From Paramacrobiotus metropolitanus (lineage: Eukaryota > Tardigrada > Eutardigrada > Parachela > Macrobiotidae), in contig NW_026570369.1 in the NCBI RefSeq assembly GCF_019649055.1, positions 124,001-188,000 on the forward strand: a stretch of DNA of 64,000 nt, in the 5' to 3' direction. A model generated the notes under the pieces. That model did not search any database and was not told where the DNA came from. It saw only the letters and a list, made by a program, of their open reading frames with translations. The position numbers and the translations under genes are program-made. Shown piece after piece: positions 37,950 to 51,642 of the stretch. Position 1 is the stretch's first letter; the number at the start of each line of letters is the position of its first letter.

Positions 37950-38434
37950 CGAGAAAACACATTCAGCACTCACCGGCAATGAAAGACTACAAGACACGCT
38001 TTACTACTTATGCTAAACGGCCTGTTAACAAACACCAGCATCCCAGGGATATGGCTGCAGCCGGCTTTTATTATGAAGGCCGGGATGACTGTGTACGCTG
38101 CTTTCATTGTGGCGGTGCACTTTATGCTTGGGACAAAGACGATGTTCCGTGGGAAGAGCACGCTTGGACTTACCCAAAATGTCCGTATCTTGTACAAACA
38201 AAGGGTTCAGCGTTCATCAACGATGTTCGTAAAAGACGTCAAGAAACCGAAACAACATGTTGTGGACTAACGCGAAAAGCTCCGGCACCTACAACTTCCG
38301 AAGACCCCAAAGAGAAATTACGCTGTAAAGTCTGCTATGAAAATGATTGGGAAATCATGTACAGACCATGCGGTCATTTAGTTTGCTGTGCAAAATGTTC
38401 AAGCAAGCTGCTGCTGGGGTGTCATTTTCCATAA
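37937..38434 (+). CDS. BIR-RING inhibitor of apoptosis, RING truncated
   Basis: The 165-residue protein has one BIR domain (about residues 17-85) with the full zinc set C55, C58, H75 and C82 in the canonical CX2C-X16-H-X6-C spacing, then a basic linker and a C-terminal RING starting at C130. The RING has CKVC, CGH and CAKC but ends in GCHFP, lacking the last CxxC pair. Compared with the related fragment at 7242-7493, about 14 bases are missing here, which shifts the frame and ends the protein early. BIR domains of this type bind caspases or IAP antagonists in the cytosol; the RING would supply ubiquitin ligase activity, probably lost here. The ATG lies at the inner edge of the left TIR, so its promoter is probably in the TIR. 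Confidence 0.85.
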   Translation: MSSESRKHIQHSPAMKDYKTRFTTYAKRPVNKHQHPRDMAAAGFYYEGRDDCVRCFHCGGALYAWDKDDVPWEEHAWTYPKCPYLVQTKGSAFINDVRKRRQETETTCCGLTRKAPAPTTSEDPKEKLRCKVCYENDWEIMYRPCGHLVCCAKCSSKLLLGCHFP

Positions 38435-38548
38435 TTGCAGCCGCCACAGGTGTCGTTATGCTTCCAGTCAGAACTGCAAAGGCAAACGAGCCAAACCGGC
38501 ATGAATGTATAATGCAGTATGCAGTAGCCGAATGTATATTTTAGTATT

Positions 38549-38946
38549 CGGCACCGTTCTGGTGAAACGAGGACCGGGCGTAAGTTGGATCCGCTAGGCG
38601 CTCAAGCTCACTGCTGACTGTGTAAGAGTATGGGTTGCGTGTCTGTCTCAACCTCATTCCCTTGCTTTCTGCAGTTAGTCAGCGCATTATTGTATCTCGA
38701 CCAGAGGCGTTGATCAAAGAGATTCGGTCATAGTTTTACGGAAACTTGGCCTAGGTGCAGCTGCGTGCGAGCGACAAAGCGCCGCTGCTGATAATGTTGT
38801 GTATATGCGGTACACACCGTACACATCGGTGCCGTTGAGCGAAGCTCCTGGCCAGATCAAGTTCAAAATACGTTGTGTAATGGGCCATGCATTTTATTAA
38901 TACGTATACGGCGCCGTTTCAGTGGAACGGAGACCGGGCGCAGGTT
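38549..38946 (+). promoter_or_regulatory. two direct copies of a 38-bp motif ending CCGGGCG(C/T)A(G/A)GTT
   Basis: Copies lie at 38549-38586 and 38909-38946 (about GCGCCGTTTCAGTGGAACGG in the second). A third, inverted copy is at 39771-39800, and a partial match to its end is at about 62557-62573 beside a TATA-like palindrome. Position and repetition suggest a control element. Function is inferred only. Confidence 0.45.
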
Positions 38947-39114
38947 ATACCCGATGGGGCAGCGCATCCCAGTGATATAGGGCGGAACCGGCGGCTTTTT
39001 AAAACAAAGGCTGCTGCAGTGCAATAACAGCAAAACTGTTATTCCGGCTGTCATAACAGACAAAAACATAACATAACAAGTAGCAATATTAACTGCGGTT
39101 AACGGGTTATCCAA
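38863..39114 (-). pseudogene. remnant of the glycoprotein signal-peptide region
   Basis: The frame contains SVMTAGIT followed by a Leu-rich stretch, matching the signal peptide of the glycoprotein starting at 61973. At DNA level about 39005-39065 corresponds to about 61900-61955. It carries no ectodomain in frame. Confidence 0.6.
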
Positions 39115-39680
39115 CGGCCACTAGTTTGCCTTGCTGTCAGCACATTCCAAAAATTTCACGGCAAACGCGAAAGCGGGGGCAGGCGATGTAATCTGCAGGA
39201 CCGTGGGCATTTGATAACATAGGCCGTTCCATTGCAACGCCAGCACACTCTGTTATTCCAGTTATGGAAATAATTGTTTGCGTAATGGGCCACGCGCGCA
39301 CACACACCTTTCCTCTGACCTTACAGTATTAGTTCATGTGTGTTAGCGAATGAAATTCTGATAGGAGCGCGCACAAGAAAACATTCAAAGCGTTTCCATT
39401 ACGAACAAAAATGAAACACAATTGTAAACATTTGCAGCTTGGAGAGCGTGGGGATGAGCACTACATCAATTTTATATTACAACTGACAGTGAACACCGTG
39501 TCGGGAGTGTGAAGCGTATCTGCAGTAATGCATGTAAAAGTAAATTCGGCGCACGTGAGATTGAATACAGAGAGGAGTGTGCAGAAAGACAAAATTGCTG
39601 AAATTAAACCTGCATGCTGGCCACCTGCTGCCCTGTAAGCATATGAGCAGAGCGAGAGAGAGAGAGAAAGGGAGAGCATG
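39103..39680. repeat. direct partial copy of the glycoprotein 5' region (matches 61783-62480)
   Basis: Ordered similarity runs from TTATCCAACGGCCAC through the LRR/Cys region, upstream leader words (GCGAATGAAATTCTGATA, AATTGTAAAC) to GCATGCTGGCCACCTG. Indels destroy the frame. The unit lies 22.7 kb from its source, in the same orientation. Confidence 0.75.
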
Positions 39681-42530
39681 AGGCAAGGCTGCGTGTATGT
39701 GCGTGTGTCTATGTGTGTGCGTCTGTATATCGTAGTGCCTTGCTGCTACACTCTATGTGGGTTATTGCTACGCCCGGCTTTCGTTCCACTGGAACGGCGC
39801 TATATACGTGTATGCCCTCCCGGCCCTCTGTGACAGCACGGCAGCAGATAGCTGTCTGTCTCTGTTTCTGTTTGTCTACAGCGCAGCAGCTGGCCAGCAC
39901 GCAGACTTCATTTCATTTCAACGAGTCTGTCTCTCTTTCTTTCTCTATTCGCATAAACGTTCACGAATGCACTTCCGCATTCTCGCGGAAGCGCATCTCA
40001 CGCCCGCTCCGCAATTATTGTTTCATTTGCAAAGGCGTTTGGGAACCCTTGCCACCCTAACCGTCTTCTGTTCAACATCATCGGCCTTCGCCTGTTTTTG
40101 TGTTTTAATATATGCTGCAGACAGTCCTTGATTGTAAGCATTTTTGTATACATGACAGCATGGAATACCTGTGCAGTAAAGTATCATTTTCAGATTTTCT
40201 GAAAGAAATCCCTTTTCCACCTGTTCTTTACATGTATTATTGCAATGATTTTGAGTATTGTCAGCATCAGCAATTATTACGGTGGCGTCACGTTTCATGT
40301 TATGAGGAGAAGGAGAAAATTATAAATGCATCTAATCACACGGTGCTCTGATTATGGTTAACTACCTATCTACTGCGTTTGTTCGAAGAGTAAGCTTCCT
40401 CTTGTTAAATTCTAATACATAATAAATTATAGCATACCTTTGTTTACTTCTTCTTAAAAGCGCCCAAATAATTTCAGGCAGTTGACATAACCGTTGTTAA
40501 TCTGTCGAAGGGCTGGCCTGCTCGCGCTTGTATATACAGATAGTGCGTACCAGATACACAATGCGCCAACGCAACAATTAAGAAAATTCTAACAGACTAC
40601 GTTGCTGCACTATATGACAGAATACCCCGTTGAGCTTAACACGTGTGCGCAGTATTTCCATCAATATGCACGAAAAAGTAATAAATTGGGGTGTATTTCG
40701 CATTTTAAATGGCTATTATTTGTTGTGAAGTAGCGCGCCCCACCCTCTTTATGGTTAATATATACGAAACACATGACTGCATAGAGCCTATACCCGGCTT
40801 ACGCGGATAGGAATACACAGCAGCATGGCTTGGCACGTGTCGCTATGCACCTCTGTTCGGGCAGAAATGTCAAGTAGTTGATGGTTACTGCCAGCATTCA
40901 CGTGCGCTGCACTAGCTAAGATTGTAGTCAAGGCGTGCTCACTCAAAATTAGCGCTCATAATTGTAAACAGAAGCGGAAACGACTGTTTCGGTGTTGCCA
41001 AAGTGCGGATGTTTGCCGCCCCATATCAGAGCCAATACTGAAGAAAACCGGTGCGAATATTTACTACCATGACTAGAAATGAAGCTGGAGAAACGCAATT
41101 ATGTTATAACTATGTAGCTGCGTCAATTCACGGCAACTTTACGCCCTTTGGCCGCGGATAAAGATAATTGCTTTGTTATTGCCGCATTTGCGCAGATTAA
41201 GTTGCTCACGCTCACCAGGGATAACGTTGAAACATGCCACATTTGTTACGGTCATATTGCAAATGTTCAAATGCGCATTTGTACGCCTACCAACGCTAAA
41301 TTCGTCCTAGGCTGGTTGTGGTAAAGATAATTGTGTTGTGATTCCTAAACTGGAGCTGTAATGCACGGTGGCGTAGCTTAAAAAATGGTTCTGTTGCCAC
41401 TAAAATGCAGTTCTGCACCAAAACCAGCTTCCGCCCACCCAGCCCAGCACTTGGCGACAGGGTTACAGAAGAAAATAAAGGTTCTAATATGTAAAAAATG
41501 CAGATGTTAACGGGTGAAAAGTGACCTGGGCTACTAATGGGCTTTTATTTTTGCCACTGGGCATTGTTTTTAATGAAATTGCCGCCTTCCGACAGAGACA
41601 GTGCAAATGTACAAGAAATGTAAAGATTAGTTTTGACTAAGCTCCCAGTCATTCTCATACAAGTAAAAGCGAGGTATCGGCTATGTTGATTTCTTGTATA
41701 TCGATGTGTTGAACGAAAAGATGACTCACAATACTCTGAAGGCGCGAGTTAGTTTTATGTGAGTCAAATCAAACTATCATTCGTCTCCTACCACCCGTTC
41801 TGTGCCGCCAGTCTGAGATGTATGGCTCTATGCTGTCATTGAGATATCTTGACTGACCGTGTGGTTTAGGTGATTGGATGAACTAAAAGGAGGGGTTGGA
41901 GGTTTGATGCAAGGTGTGATTTTTTGAAACAGCTGGGTAACGTTATCTGACAATGCTACAATTATTTCGTCAGAATATGTTTTAAACTATATCTCGACTT
42001 CGACGGGTCTTACGGTTTGAAACAAGACCACAAGACATCGGCATAATGAGCACCCGGTAACCTTTGTTTCTTTATGGGCACAGTTTACTACCTAAATATA
42101 TGGGAATTCATGCAAAATCATTGCGAAATGCAGAGAATGTTTATATCAGCTGTCACTCACTTCTTCAGAGTTCTTACTAAAACTCTTATGTGATGCTGAT
42201 AAAAAACATTTGCTCAAAATACCGATAATTTATCAGGCTTGCAGCCCGCATTCCATACTTGCAAGGAATTCATTTTGAAATCCCGAAACACGTATACTAC
42301 TTCCCATGTAATTTATTCTTTTGCGCGCCCCAGATTCATTTTGCTTGAACTATCCACACAGTAACGAATCAACTAGGTTGCTAAAATACGCTTCGCAAAT
42401 TTCTAGTCAGTCATTCGAGGCGGGGGCCGCAATCTGTACATTCGAAATAATCTACTCCATATCCAGAAGCGGATGCACTATTTTGCACTGAATCTCTTCC
42501 ATCTTTCAGCACTCGTTTACGCGCTCCAGA

Positions 42531-43490
42531 TCAATGTTGCGTGTATTTGCCGCATCGAGAACAATGCAGGTGGCAGAAGCGGCGTTTTTTCTGCCCACAT
42601 TTAATCCGCCTTGCCTCCAAATGGCTGAGCAGTGTTTTCACGGTGATTTCAGCTTCGGGAGGATTTATCCGTTTGACACTGGCGATGGCTTTCCGTATCT
42701 CCTCCACACTAAATCCATATTTTAAAGCCCGTGACACCACAAAAGCCCGAACACCATCGTCGAAAAAGTTCTCATCATAAACTGACACGAACGAAGTTGT
42801 TTCTGCTCCGCCACTGCTATTATTGCACTTCTCGTTCTCATCACTACCAGGTTGCTGATGTCGGGGACGGAGAGTGAGACAGGAGAGCTCCTTATAACGG
42901 TCACGCACAATTTCGCCAAGGCAGGTAGTGATATACAAACAGCTGGGGGCATCCCGTGTATGAACGTGCCATGGCACATCGTCCGGTGTCCACTGACTGA
43001 CATGCAGACCGCTATGAAAACATTCCACCCCGTCCCCTGTACCAGTATAGATAAATCCCGCCCGGGCTAAATCCAGAGGTGTTTGCAGTAGCTGGGATGG
43101 CCAATTTTTGAAAGATCTCAGCCTCTCATAAAGTTGCGCATTTGTAAAATCAAAAGGGCAGGCCACTGTCAATATTTGACCCGCTTTGTCGGAGGGATCG
43201 GGCTTTCCCTCTTCCTTGAAGCGTTTTCGTATCTCAGCGCACCAGGGTGTACAGCGAAGATGATAATCCAGAGGATCTTCTTTGCCGGCCAGTGTTACGT
43301 CTATCCGCTTGCAGAACAAACAAAAATATACATCGCTAATATTCACGGGCCGAAATCCCAGATTTCCAAGTGACTTTATCGAATGGGGCGGAAAATTGTC
43401 TGAGCAGATTAAACGATATAGTCCACAATCATCACTTTCAGTATAAACACCAGCTTCAAAGCTCTCATATAACTGTGTAGCAGCAGACAT
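42531..43490 (-). CDS. two-BIR IAP protein with UBA-like segment, no RING
   Basis: The protein has 319 residues. BIR1 (about 20-88) has the exact zinc spacing C57, C60, H77, C84. BIR2 (about 120-190) has C157, H177 and C184 but Ser at position 160 where the second Cys should be, so its zinc site is incomplete. Residues about 240-295 (around YGFSVEEIRKAIASV) resemble the ubiquitin-binding UBA domain of cellular IAPs. The C terminus (CHLHCSRCGKYTQH) is Cys/His-rich but is not a normal RING. A TATAAAAG box lies 56-63 bp upstream on the minus strand. It probably acts in the cytosol against host cell death. The frame is fully open, unlike the replication genes. Confidence 0.8.
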   Translation of the reverse strand: MSAATQLYESFEAGVYTESDDCGLYRLICSDNFPPHSIKSLGNLGFRPVNISDVYFCLFCKRIDVTLAGKEDPLDYHLRCTPWCAEIRKRFKEEGKPDPSDKAGQILTVACPFDFTNAQLYERLRSFKNWPSQLLQTPLDLARAGFIYTGTGDGVECFHSGLHVSQWTPDDVPWHVHTRDAPSCLYITTCLGEIVRDRYKELSCLTLRPRHQQPGSDENEKCNNSSGGAETTSFVSVYDENFFDDGVRAFVVSRALKYGFSVEEIRKAIASVKRINPPEAEITVKTLLSHLEARRIKCGQKKRRFCHLHCSRCGKYTQH

Positions 43491-43545
43491 TTTGCTTTCA
43501 GGAAATAAACGATACTCTGGCTTGCCCGATGACTACTGCTACGCC

Positions 43546-43553
43546 CTTTTATA
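43546..43553 (-). promoter_or_regulatory. TATA box (TATAAAAG) of the two-BIR gene
   Basis: Read on the minus strand, 56 bp upstream of the start codon at 43490. Confidence 0.6.
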
Positions 43554-43935
43554 CAGCGCATATGCCCACTGCTGCTTGTTGTTATTCTGACCTACAATAT
43601 ACTGGGCGGGAAAGGGAGGTTCAGTAGGCAGCGGCCAAAGTCTGCTGACTGACCGCCTCCTCTTATCCTCGCGTGATCATCCACTGATGATGATATCATT
43701 GCCATCTGCTGCCGTTCTATGAGTCATGGCATTGGCACATAAAAGCCAAAGCCAGCCAGAGTTTAAATCTGTTTGTTGGCAGAATCAGTTGGCAGTTTAT
43801 CATCTTCACCACCACTATAGCTCGGCCTTTATACAATAACGTGGAAATTTACACGAAGAAAAATGCCGTCGACACGGAATATGCTCGACTTGTTAAGAAC
43901 AGCCCTTTTATTCTGATTGTAAGTATCAGCTAGGT

Positions 43936-43943
43936 ATATATAA
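43936..43943 (+). promoter_or_regulatory. TATA box (TATATATA) upstream of the 44008 gene
   Basis: Lies about 65 bp before the start codon at 44008, at an ordinary distance for an RNA polymerase II promoter with a short leader. Confidence 0.5.
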
Positions 43944-44007
43944 GCGTACTGTAAGCACATTAATTTAGTTGTGCTTTCAAGCCGAATTTTTATAACTGAA
44001 TTCAGAA

Positions 44008-44466
44008 ATGACCTTTCACGAATACATCTTGACCTACTGGCGCCAGTATCATGGCAAAGCTTTACTGTTTCTAATTTTAATTGCCCAGGTTACAACAATC
44101 TGTATGCTGACGCGCAGTCAGGTTGCAATTGGCGCGTTAGCTAACCGTACAGGGACAGTGTTGAATGAAAAAGGTTTTCTTATAAGTCAGTTTATTAACG
44201 ATACGCTACCTTTGCTGAGAAGTTCACGGGGATTACTTATTCGCGGCGCCTTTGACTTTAATCGGTTTTTCGGAGAAGTACTAGCCTATGTTAGGCGCAA
44301 TAGAAATATTCTGATACTGCCTGCTTATCGGTTGAATATCACGGCTTTGCCGTCGACATTTCAGGCAGGAGCAACCAGACTCGATATTATTCTGTTTCCC
44401 GTTGAATACAACCGGAGCAGTACCTTTACCTTGGATGAGCCTCAAGTCTTAAGCTGTGCATATTAA
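44008..44466 (+). CDS. small type II membrane protein with N-glycosylation sites, unknown family
   Basis: The protein has 152 residues. One hydrophobic segment (about residues 17-34, ALLFLILIAQVTTICML) follows a short cytosolic-type N terminus, so the C-terminal 115 residues should lie outside the cytosol. Four sequons (N46, N64, N110 and N135) fit that orientation. There are few cysteines, so no disulfide-rich fold. A TATA box is upstream; the next gene on the same strand starts about 100 bp downstream. I do not recognise the family. A virion membrane or cell-surface protein of the virus is the simplest guess. Confidence 0.6.
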   Translation: MTFHEYILTYWRQYHGKALLFLILIAQVTTICMLTRSQVAIGALANRTGTVLNEKGFLISQFINDTLPLLRSSRGLLIRGAFDFNRFFGEVLAYVRRNRNILILPAYRLNITALPSTFQAGATRLDIILFPVEYNRSSTFTLDEPQVLSCAY

Positions 44467-44571
44467 TATATGTTTTTATATATATATTGAGAAACCTCAC
44501 ATGTTGCTTGTAATGGAAACAGGAATTTACCGGTCGTGTTTTTCGTGTTTTAGCACAAACCTACGTCCATC

Positions 44572-45000
44572 ATGCTCAGCTTAAGCCTCTACCAACCACA
44601 CGAGCCGCGTATCGATCTCCGCCTGATCAAGCACATTCCACAGGATGATTCATATGCAGCCACTCGCTGTGGATTCTATTTTCCCACCAGCTATCTTCCT
44701 GAATTTTTGGCCGCCGTAAAAACCCTAGCAAGTCGTGTCAGTGAGTGGGAGAGGTCAAACGCGTTTATGCGGCCAGTGGCCTTGCAGCCTGCCTCGTCTG
44801 CCTCACGTAGTAGTAGCAAGAATAAAGTCTCCGTGAAGAAAAACCGCGGAAGTGGCAAGGGAAGCAGTAAAAAGAGAAGCGTTAGTAGCTCTGCCAAGGC
44901 GGCCGCGAAAAAATTTTTGCGCACTTGTAAAGGTGGTGATGTACTTGGTGAACGTGGTGGTAGTGCTCGTGTTGGTGGTGGTGGATGTCGAAAAAGATGA
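44572..45000 (+). CDS. basic protein with possible PC4-like N-terminal domain
   Basis: The protein has 142 residues. Residues about 13-58 (IDLRLIKHIPQDDSYAATRC, then GFYFPTSYLPEFLAAVKTL) have the pattern of the single-stranded-DNA-binding PC4/p15 domain: a basic strand, an aromatic turn, then a helix. This is a low-certainty match. Residues about 75-120 are Ser/Lys/Arg-rich, as in DNA-packaging or nuclear proteins. The frame ends in GGCRKR. A second frame (to 45109) directly after it encodes a run of Asp residues, so an acidic tail could be attached by frameshift. Poly(A) signal AATAAA is at 45160. It is convergent with the ATPase gene. Confidence 0.5.
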   Translation: MLSLSLYQPHEPRIDLRLIKHIPQDDSYAATRCGFYFPTSYLPEFLAAVKTLASRVSEWERSNAFMRPVALQPASSASRSSSKNKVSVKKNRGSGKGSSKKRSVSSSAKAAAKKFLRTCKGGDVLGERGGSARVGGGGCRKR

Positions 45001-45159
45001 TGTTGACTACGATGGTAACGTTAACGAGAGAGCTCTGTTAATTGATGACGATGATGACGATGCTGATGATGATGACTATACTGAAGATGGCGACCGCCAC
45101 GATGAATGAATGAAAGAATAATTAAATGATGCTTTAAAAACGACTTCTGACACTTACGA

Positions 45160-45178
45160 AATAAAGCGATTTTTTATT
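45160..45178. terminator. overlapping poly(A) signals between convergent genes
   Basis: AATAAA at 45160-45165 on the plus strand serves the 44572 gene. TTTATT at 45173-45178, AATAAA on the minus strand, would serve the ATPase gene. Confidence 0.45.
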
Positions 45179-45230
45179 TGTTATTACACACAGAATAAAA
45201 ACCTACCAAACAACAAGAAACGTGTAAAAC

Positions 45231-46183
45231 TTAAATTAAAATTTCTTCATTCTCTACAGTCATCCGTTCATTGCTACTATTTTCTCCTTTTTTTATTTTG
45301 CGTTGTCTTTTTCCTGCGTTTGAGCTGCAACTGCTATTCCTGACTTTATTCTTTCTTTCGCTCTTCTTCTGCTTCTTCTTGTTCTTCTTCTTCTTCTTCT
45401 CGAGTTTTTTCGTCCTCTTTTTCTTCAAACAATTACTGCGGACAGCCCGGGCATTGCCGTTTAAATGACCCTGTTTCCCAATATGCTTTACGGGAACGAG
45501 AGCATATTCGTCCATAGTAGAATTTGTGATTGCATAAACTCGCTGGTAATTATCAACACTCTCCCCCAACAAATTTCCCCGCACCCGCAAAATGTCGGGC
45601 GTGCAACACTTGAAATCCAAAAATAAATAACCATAATCACGAAGCGTGGCAGTTTTATACGCTTCCATGAACTGCGTCGAACACCGCGGATACATTTGCC
45701 GTGCAAGTATTTCCATCTGCATCATGTCTCGAGGCTGTTTCCACAGCACGAGATAATGAGCATTCAAAGAAATTGTACGCATAAGGGGATTTTGAAAGAA
45801 TACATTTTGCATTGTCAAAATGACAGAGCGGTTCAAGTGATGAGTTCCTCTTGTGAAAAGAGAGACCACATTTTTGTTTATTTCCTGCATCTGATCGTCC
45901 AGAATAATCAAGGAAGGGTCGTTGTTATTAGTGAAGCCTTCTTCCGCAATATCTTCAGGAATATTTTTAATAAAAACAACATTTTTTTTATGTTTTGTAA
46001 TGGTTTTAAAAACAGAGATTCATAAGAGTAGATAAAATACACTTTCTTTGGGAATGGGGTAATTTTGCGCAGCTCAAGCAACCGGCATATCCAAAAGGTT
46101 TTACCTCCCTGGCTCTGGCAGCTGCAGACCAGATTGAACGGGTGAACAAGGAGCGGGTTAAAGTTCTGTATGGTTTCGTACAT
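45231..46183 (-). pseudogene. genome-packaging ATPase (HerA/FtsK, A32-like), frame broken in the middle
   Basis: Two overlapping minus-strand frames carry the halves of the packaging ATPase of Maverick/adintovirus elements. The N-terminal half (from 46183) has a P-loop-like CQSQGGKT in which the first Gly of GxxxxGKT is Cys. The C-terminal half has the Walker B segment SLIILDDQM, the sensor region LTMQNVFFQ, MRTISLNAHYLVLWKQPRD and ARQMYP, all typical of the family. The frames differ, and the switch lies at or near an eight-base T run (45982-45989), a likely slippage indel. After the core a long Lys-rich tail (about 45420-45231) is added, unusual for the family. The enzyme would pump DNA into capsids; this copy should not produce it. 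Confidence 0.85.
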
Positions 46184-46293
46184 TCCATCTGGATGAACTG
46201 CAGCTGTAGGAGAGGGTTAACAAAGGTATTGCTCTTTTATATCTTATATCCGAATGGGAGCGTTTCATAACTCGGAGTGGAATTCAATATTCT

Positions 46294-50468
<4,175 letters not shown>

Positions 50469-50784
50469 AGAAAGTGAATAGGAATGTGTTGGCAGCGCTA
50501 ATCAAACCGCAATTTTGGTACTTCCTTTTGCTCCTAATGCAGTTTACTCTGGCAATTGCCGGCAAAAGTACGACTAGCATAATAATCCTGCAACGATGCA
50601 CAAGCGTGCAGCTAGCAGCTGGTCTGCGGTGCTGCACGCGCCTTTATACCCTTGTCTGAGTCATGGCAATCATTAGCTCTTCCCATCTAACGCCCACCGG
50701 ACATCCTCGTGGCGGAGCTAATTTTGCATGCACACTTAAAGCCCACCCAGCGCCCGCCCCACTACAGCTACTGTTTATAGCATA

Positions 50785-50796
50785 TCAGTATATAAA
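50785..50796 (+). promoter_or_regulatory. TCAGTATATAAA promoter element of the 50892 gene
   Basis: The identical 12-mer occurs at 52910-52921 before the Gln-rich gene. A transcription start about 30 bp downstream (near 50820) would make the second ATG (50892) the better start of the divergent BIR gene. Confidence 0.6.
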
Positions 50797-50891
50797 TTCC
50801 CAATGAATACAAATATGCGTGTCACTGCTTGTGTGCTCGTCACCTCGTCGGCGTCGCGCGTCTCAGTCACGCTGATTTTCTAACATACAAG

Positions 50892-51491
50892 ATGGAGGGA
50901 GCAATCACCAACAGCTGTCATGTACATTATAATTGCGATGCGCCTGATAACCTTGATTGGCTGTTTGATGAGAGTGATGAAATCAACGACTACGAAACAA
51001 CGGCTACTACATTGTTAAACAACCATGAAAGCGCCCTGCTGCGCCAAAAGTACCAGATCATGAAGAGTATATTCATCAATGAACGGTATTTATTAGCCAT
51101 AATTGCATATAATCATCGCGGCACAGTAAGGTGCATACGCTGTCAAAAAGAATTCTACTGGAAGCAAACTGACGCCATCATCACCCATTCGGAGCGGGAA
51201 TGTCAGGATATTAAACCGTACCCTATGCTTAACACGGACCCCGTGGAGTGGCACAGCATCAGGCGCCGTACCGGTTACAGCAGGTTTCGAACCTTCAAGG
51301 AAATTCCGGACGATAACGATATTGAATTTCTTATACAGCACGGTTTTTACCCTACGAACCAGATCCAGTGCGCCCATCCTGGCTGCACATGGATCGGTAA
51401 ATGGGAAGAAATTGGATCTGTTAATTTTCTATGGAAAAAGAGTCACGGACGCAAGCATTGTTACAATGCTGCACAACCGTTTCTGTGGTGA
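50892..51491 (+). CDS. divergent BIR-like protein, two degenerate zinc modules
   Basis: The protein has 199 residues from the ATG at 50892; an upstream in-frame ATG at 50829 is less likely because it is only about 33 bp from the TATA box. Module 1 has C81, C84, H99 and C104. Module 2 (about 130-192) looks like a BIR: SRFRTFKEI..., then FLIQHGFYP, C160, C165, H185, C190. Spacings differ from the canonical CX2C-X16-H-X6-C, so it is a remote or decaying BIR protein. No RING. It lies between the polymerase (divergent) and RNR (convergent). Its frame is intact. The likely role is interference with host cell death, inferred from the fold pattern only; another zinc-binding role is possible. Confidence 0.6.
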   Translation: MEGAITNSCHVHYNCDAPDNLDWLFDESDEINDYETTATTLLNNHESALLRQKYQIMKSIFINERYLLAIIAYNHRGTVRCIRCQKEFYWKQTDAIITHSERECQDIKPYPMLNTDPVEWHSIRRRTGYSRFRTFKEIPDDNDIEFLIQHGFYPTNQIQCAHPGCTWIGKWEEIGSVNFLWKKSHGRKHCYNAAQPFLW

Positions 51492-51569
51492 AATGCTGTT
51501 GTTGCTGATGTTGTTAAAACGGATGTTGTTGAGTTGTGGTGTTTGGTTTGTTTGTTTGTTTGTTTGGAT

Positions 51570-51627
51570 TTTATTAAATTCTCTTTGAATTGAAAATTTT
51601 TGACAAACAATAATTCCCATCAATAAA
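51570..51627. terminator. crossing poly(A) signals of convergent BIR-like and RNR genes
   Basis: AATAAA at 51622-51627 on the plus strand lies past TTTATT at 51570-51575, AATAAA on the minus strand. The two transcripts would therefore overlap at their 3' ends by 50 bp or more. Confidence 0.45.
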
Positions 51628-51642
51628 AACGAAAATTAAAAT

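Larger units (their letters stand above)
38435..42530. other. long gene-poor region with glycoprotein-gene remnants and short repeats
   Basis: No intact gene is supported over 4 kb. The left half holds 38-bp repeats and remnants of the glycoprotein gene. The right half (40350-42530) shows only short frames. Overlapping open frames at 39713-40131 are Ser/Cys/Phe-rich without features. The missing Maverick genes, such as integrase and protease, could once have been here, but nothing recognisable remains. Confidence 0.45.

Noticed and set aside
38863-39114. An independent small membrane-protein gene
   Set aside because: Its sequence is a partial copy of the glycoprotein signal-peptide region and ends without an ectodomain.
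41980-42056. Possible adenovirus-type protease remnant (reading with DFDGSYG)
   Set aside because: A single short resemblance; no catalytic His or Cys context could be found around it.
44691-45468. Leu/Phe-rich frames opposite Lys-rich coding regions
   Set aside because: Antisense shadows of the Lys/Ser-rich tails of the basic protein and the ATPase.
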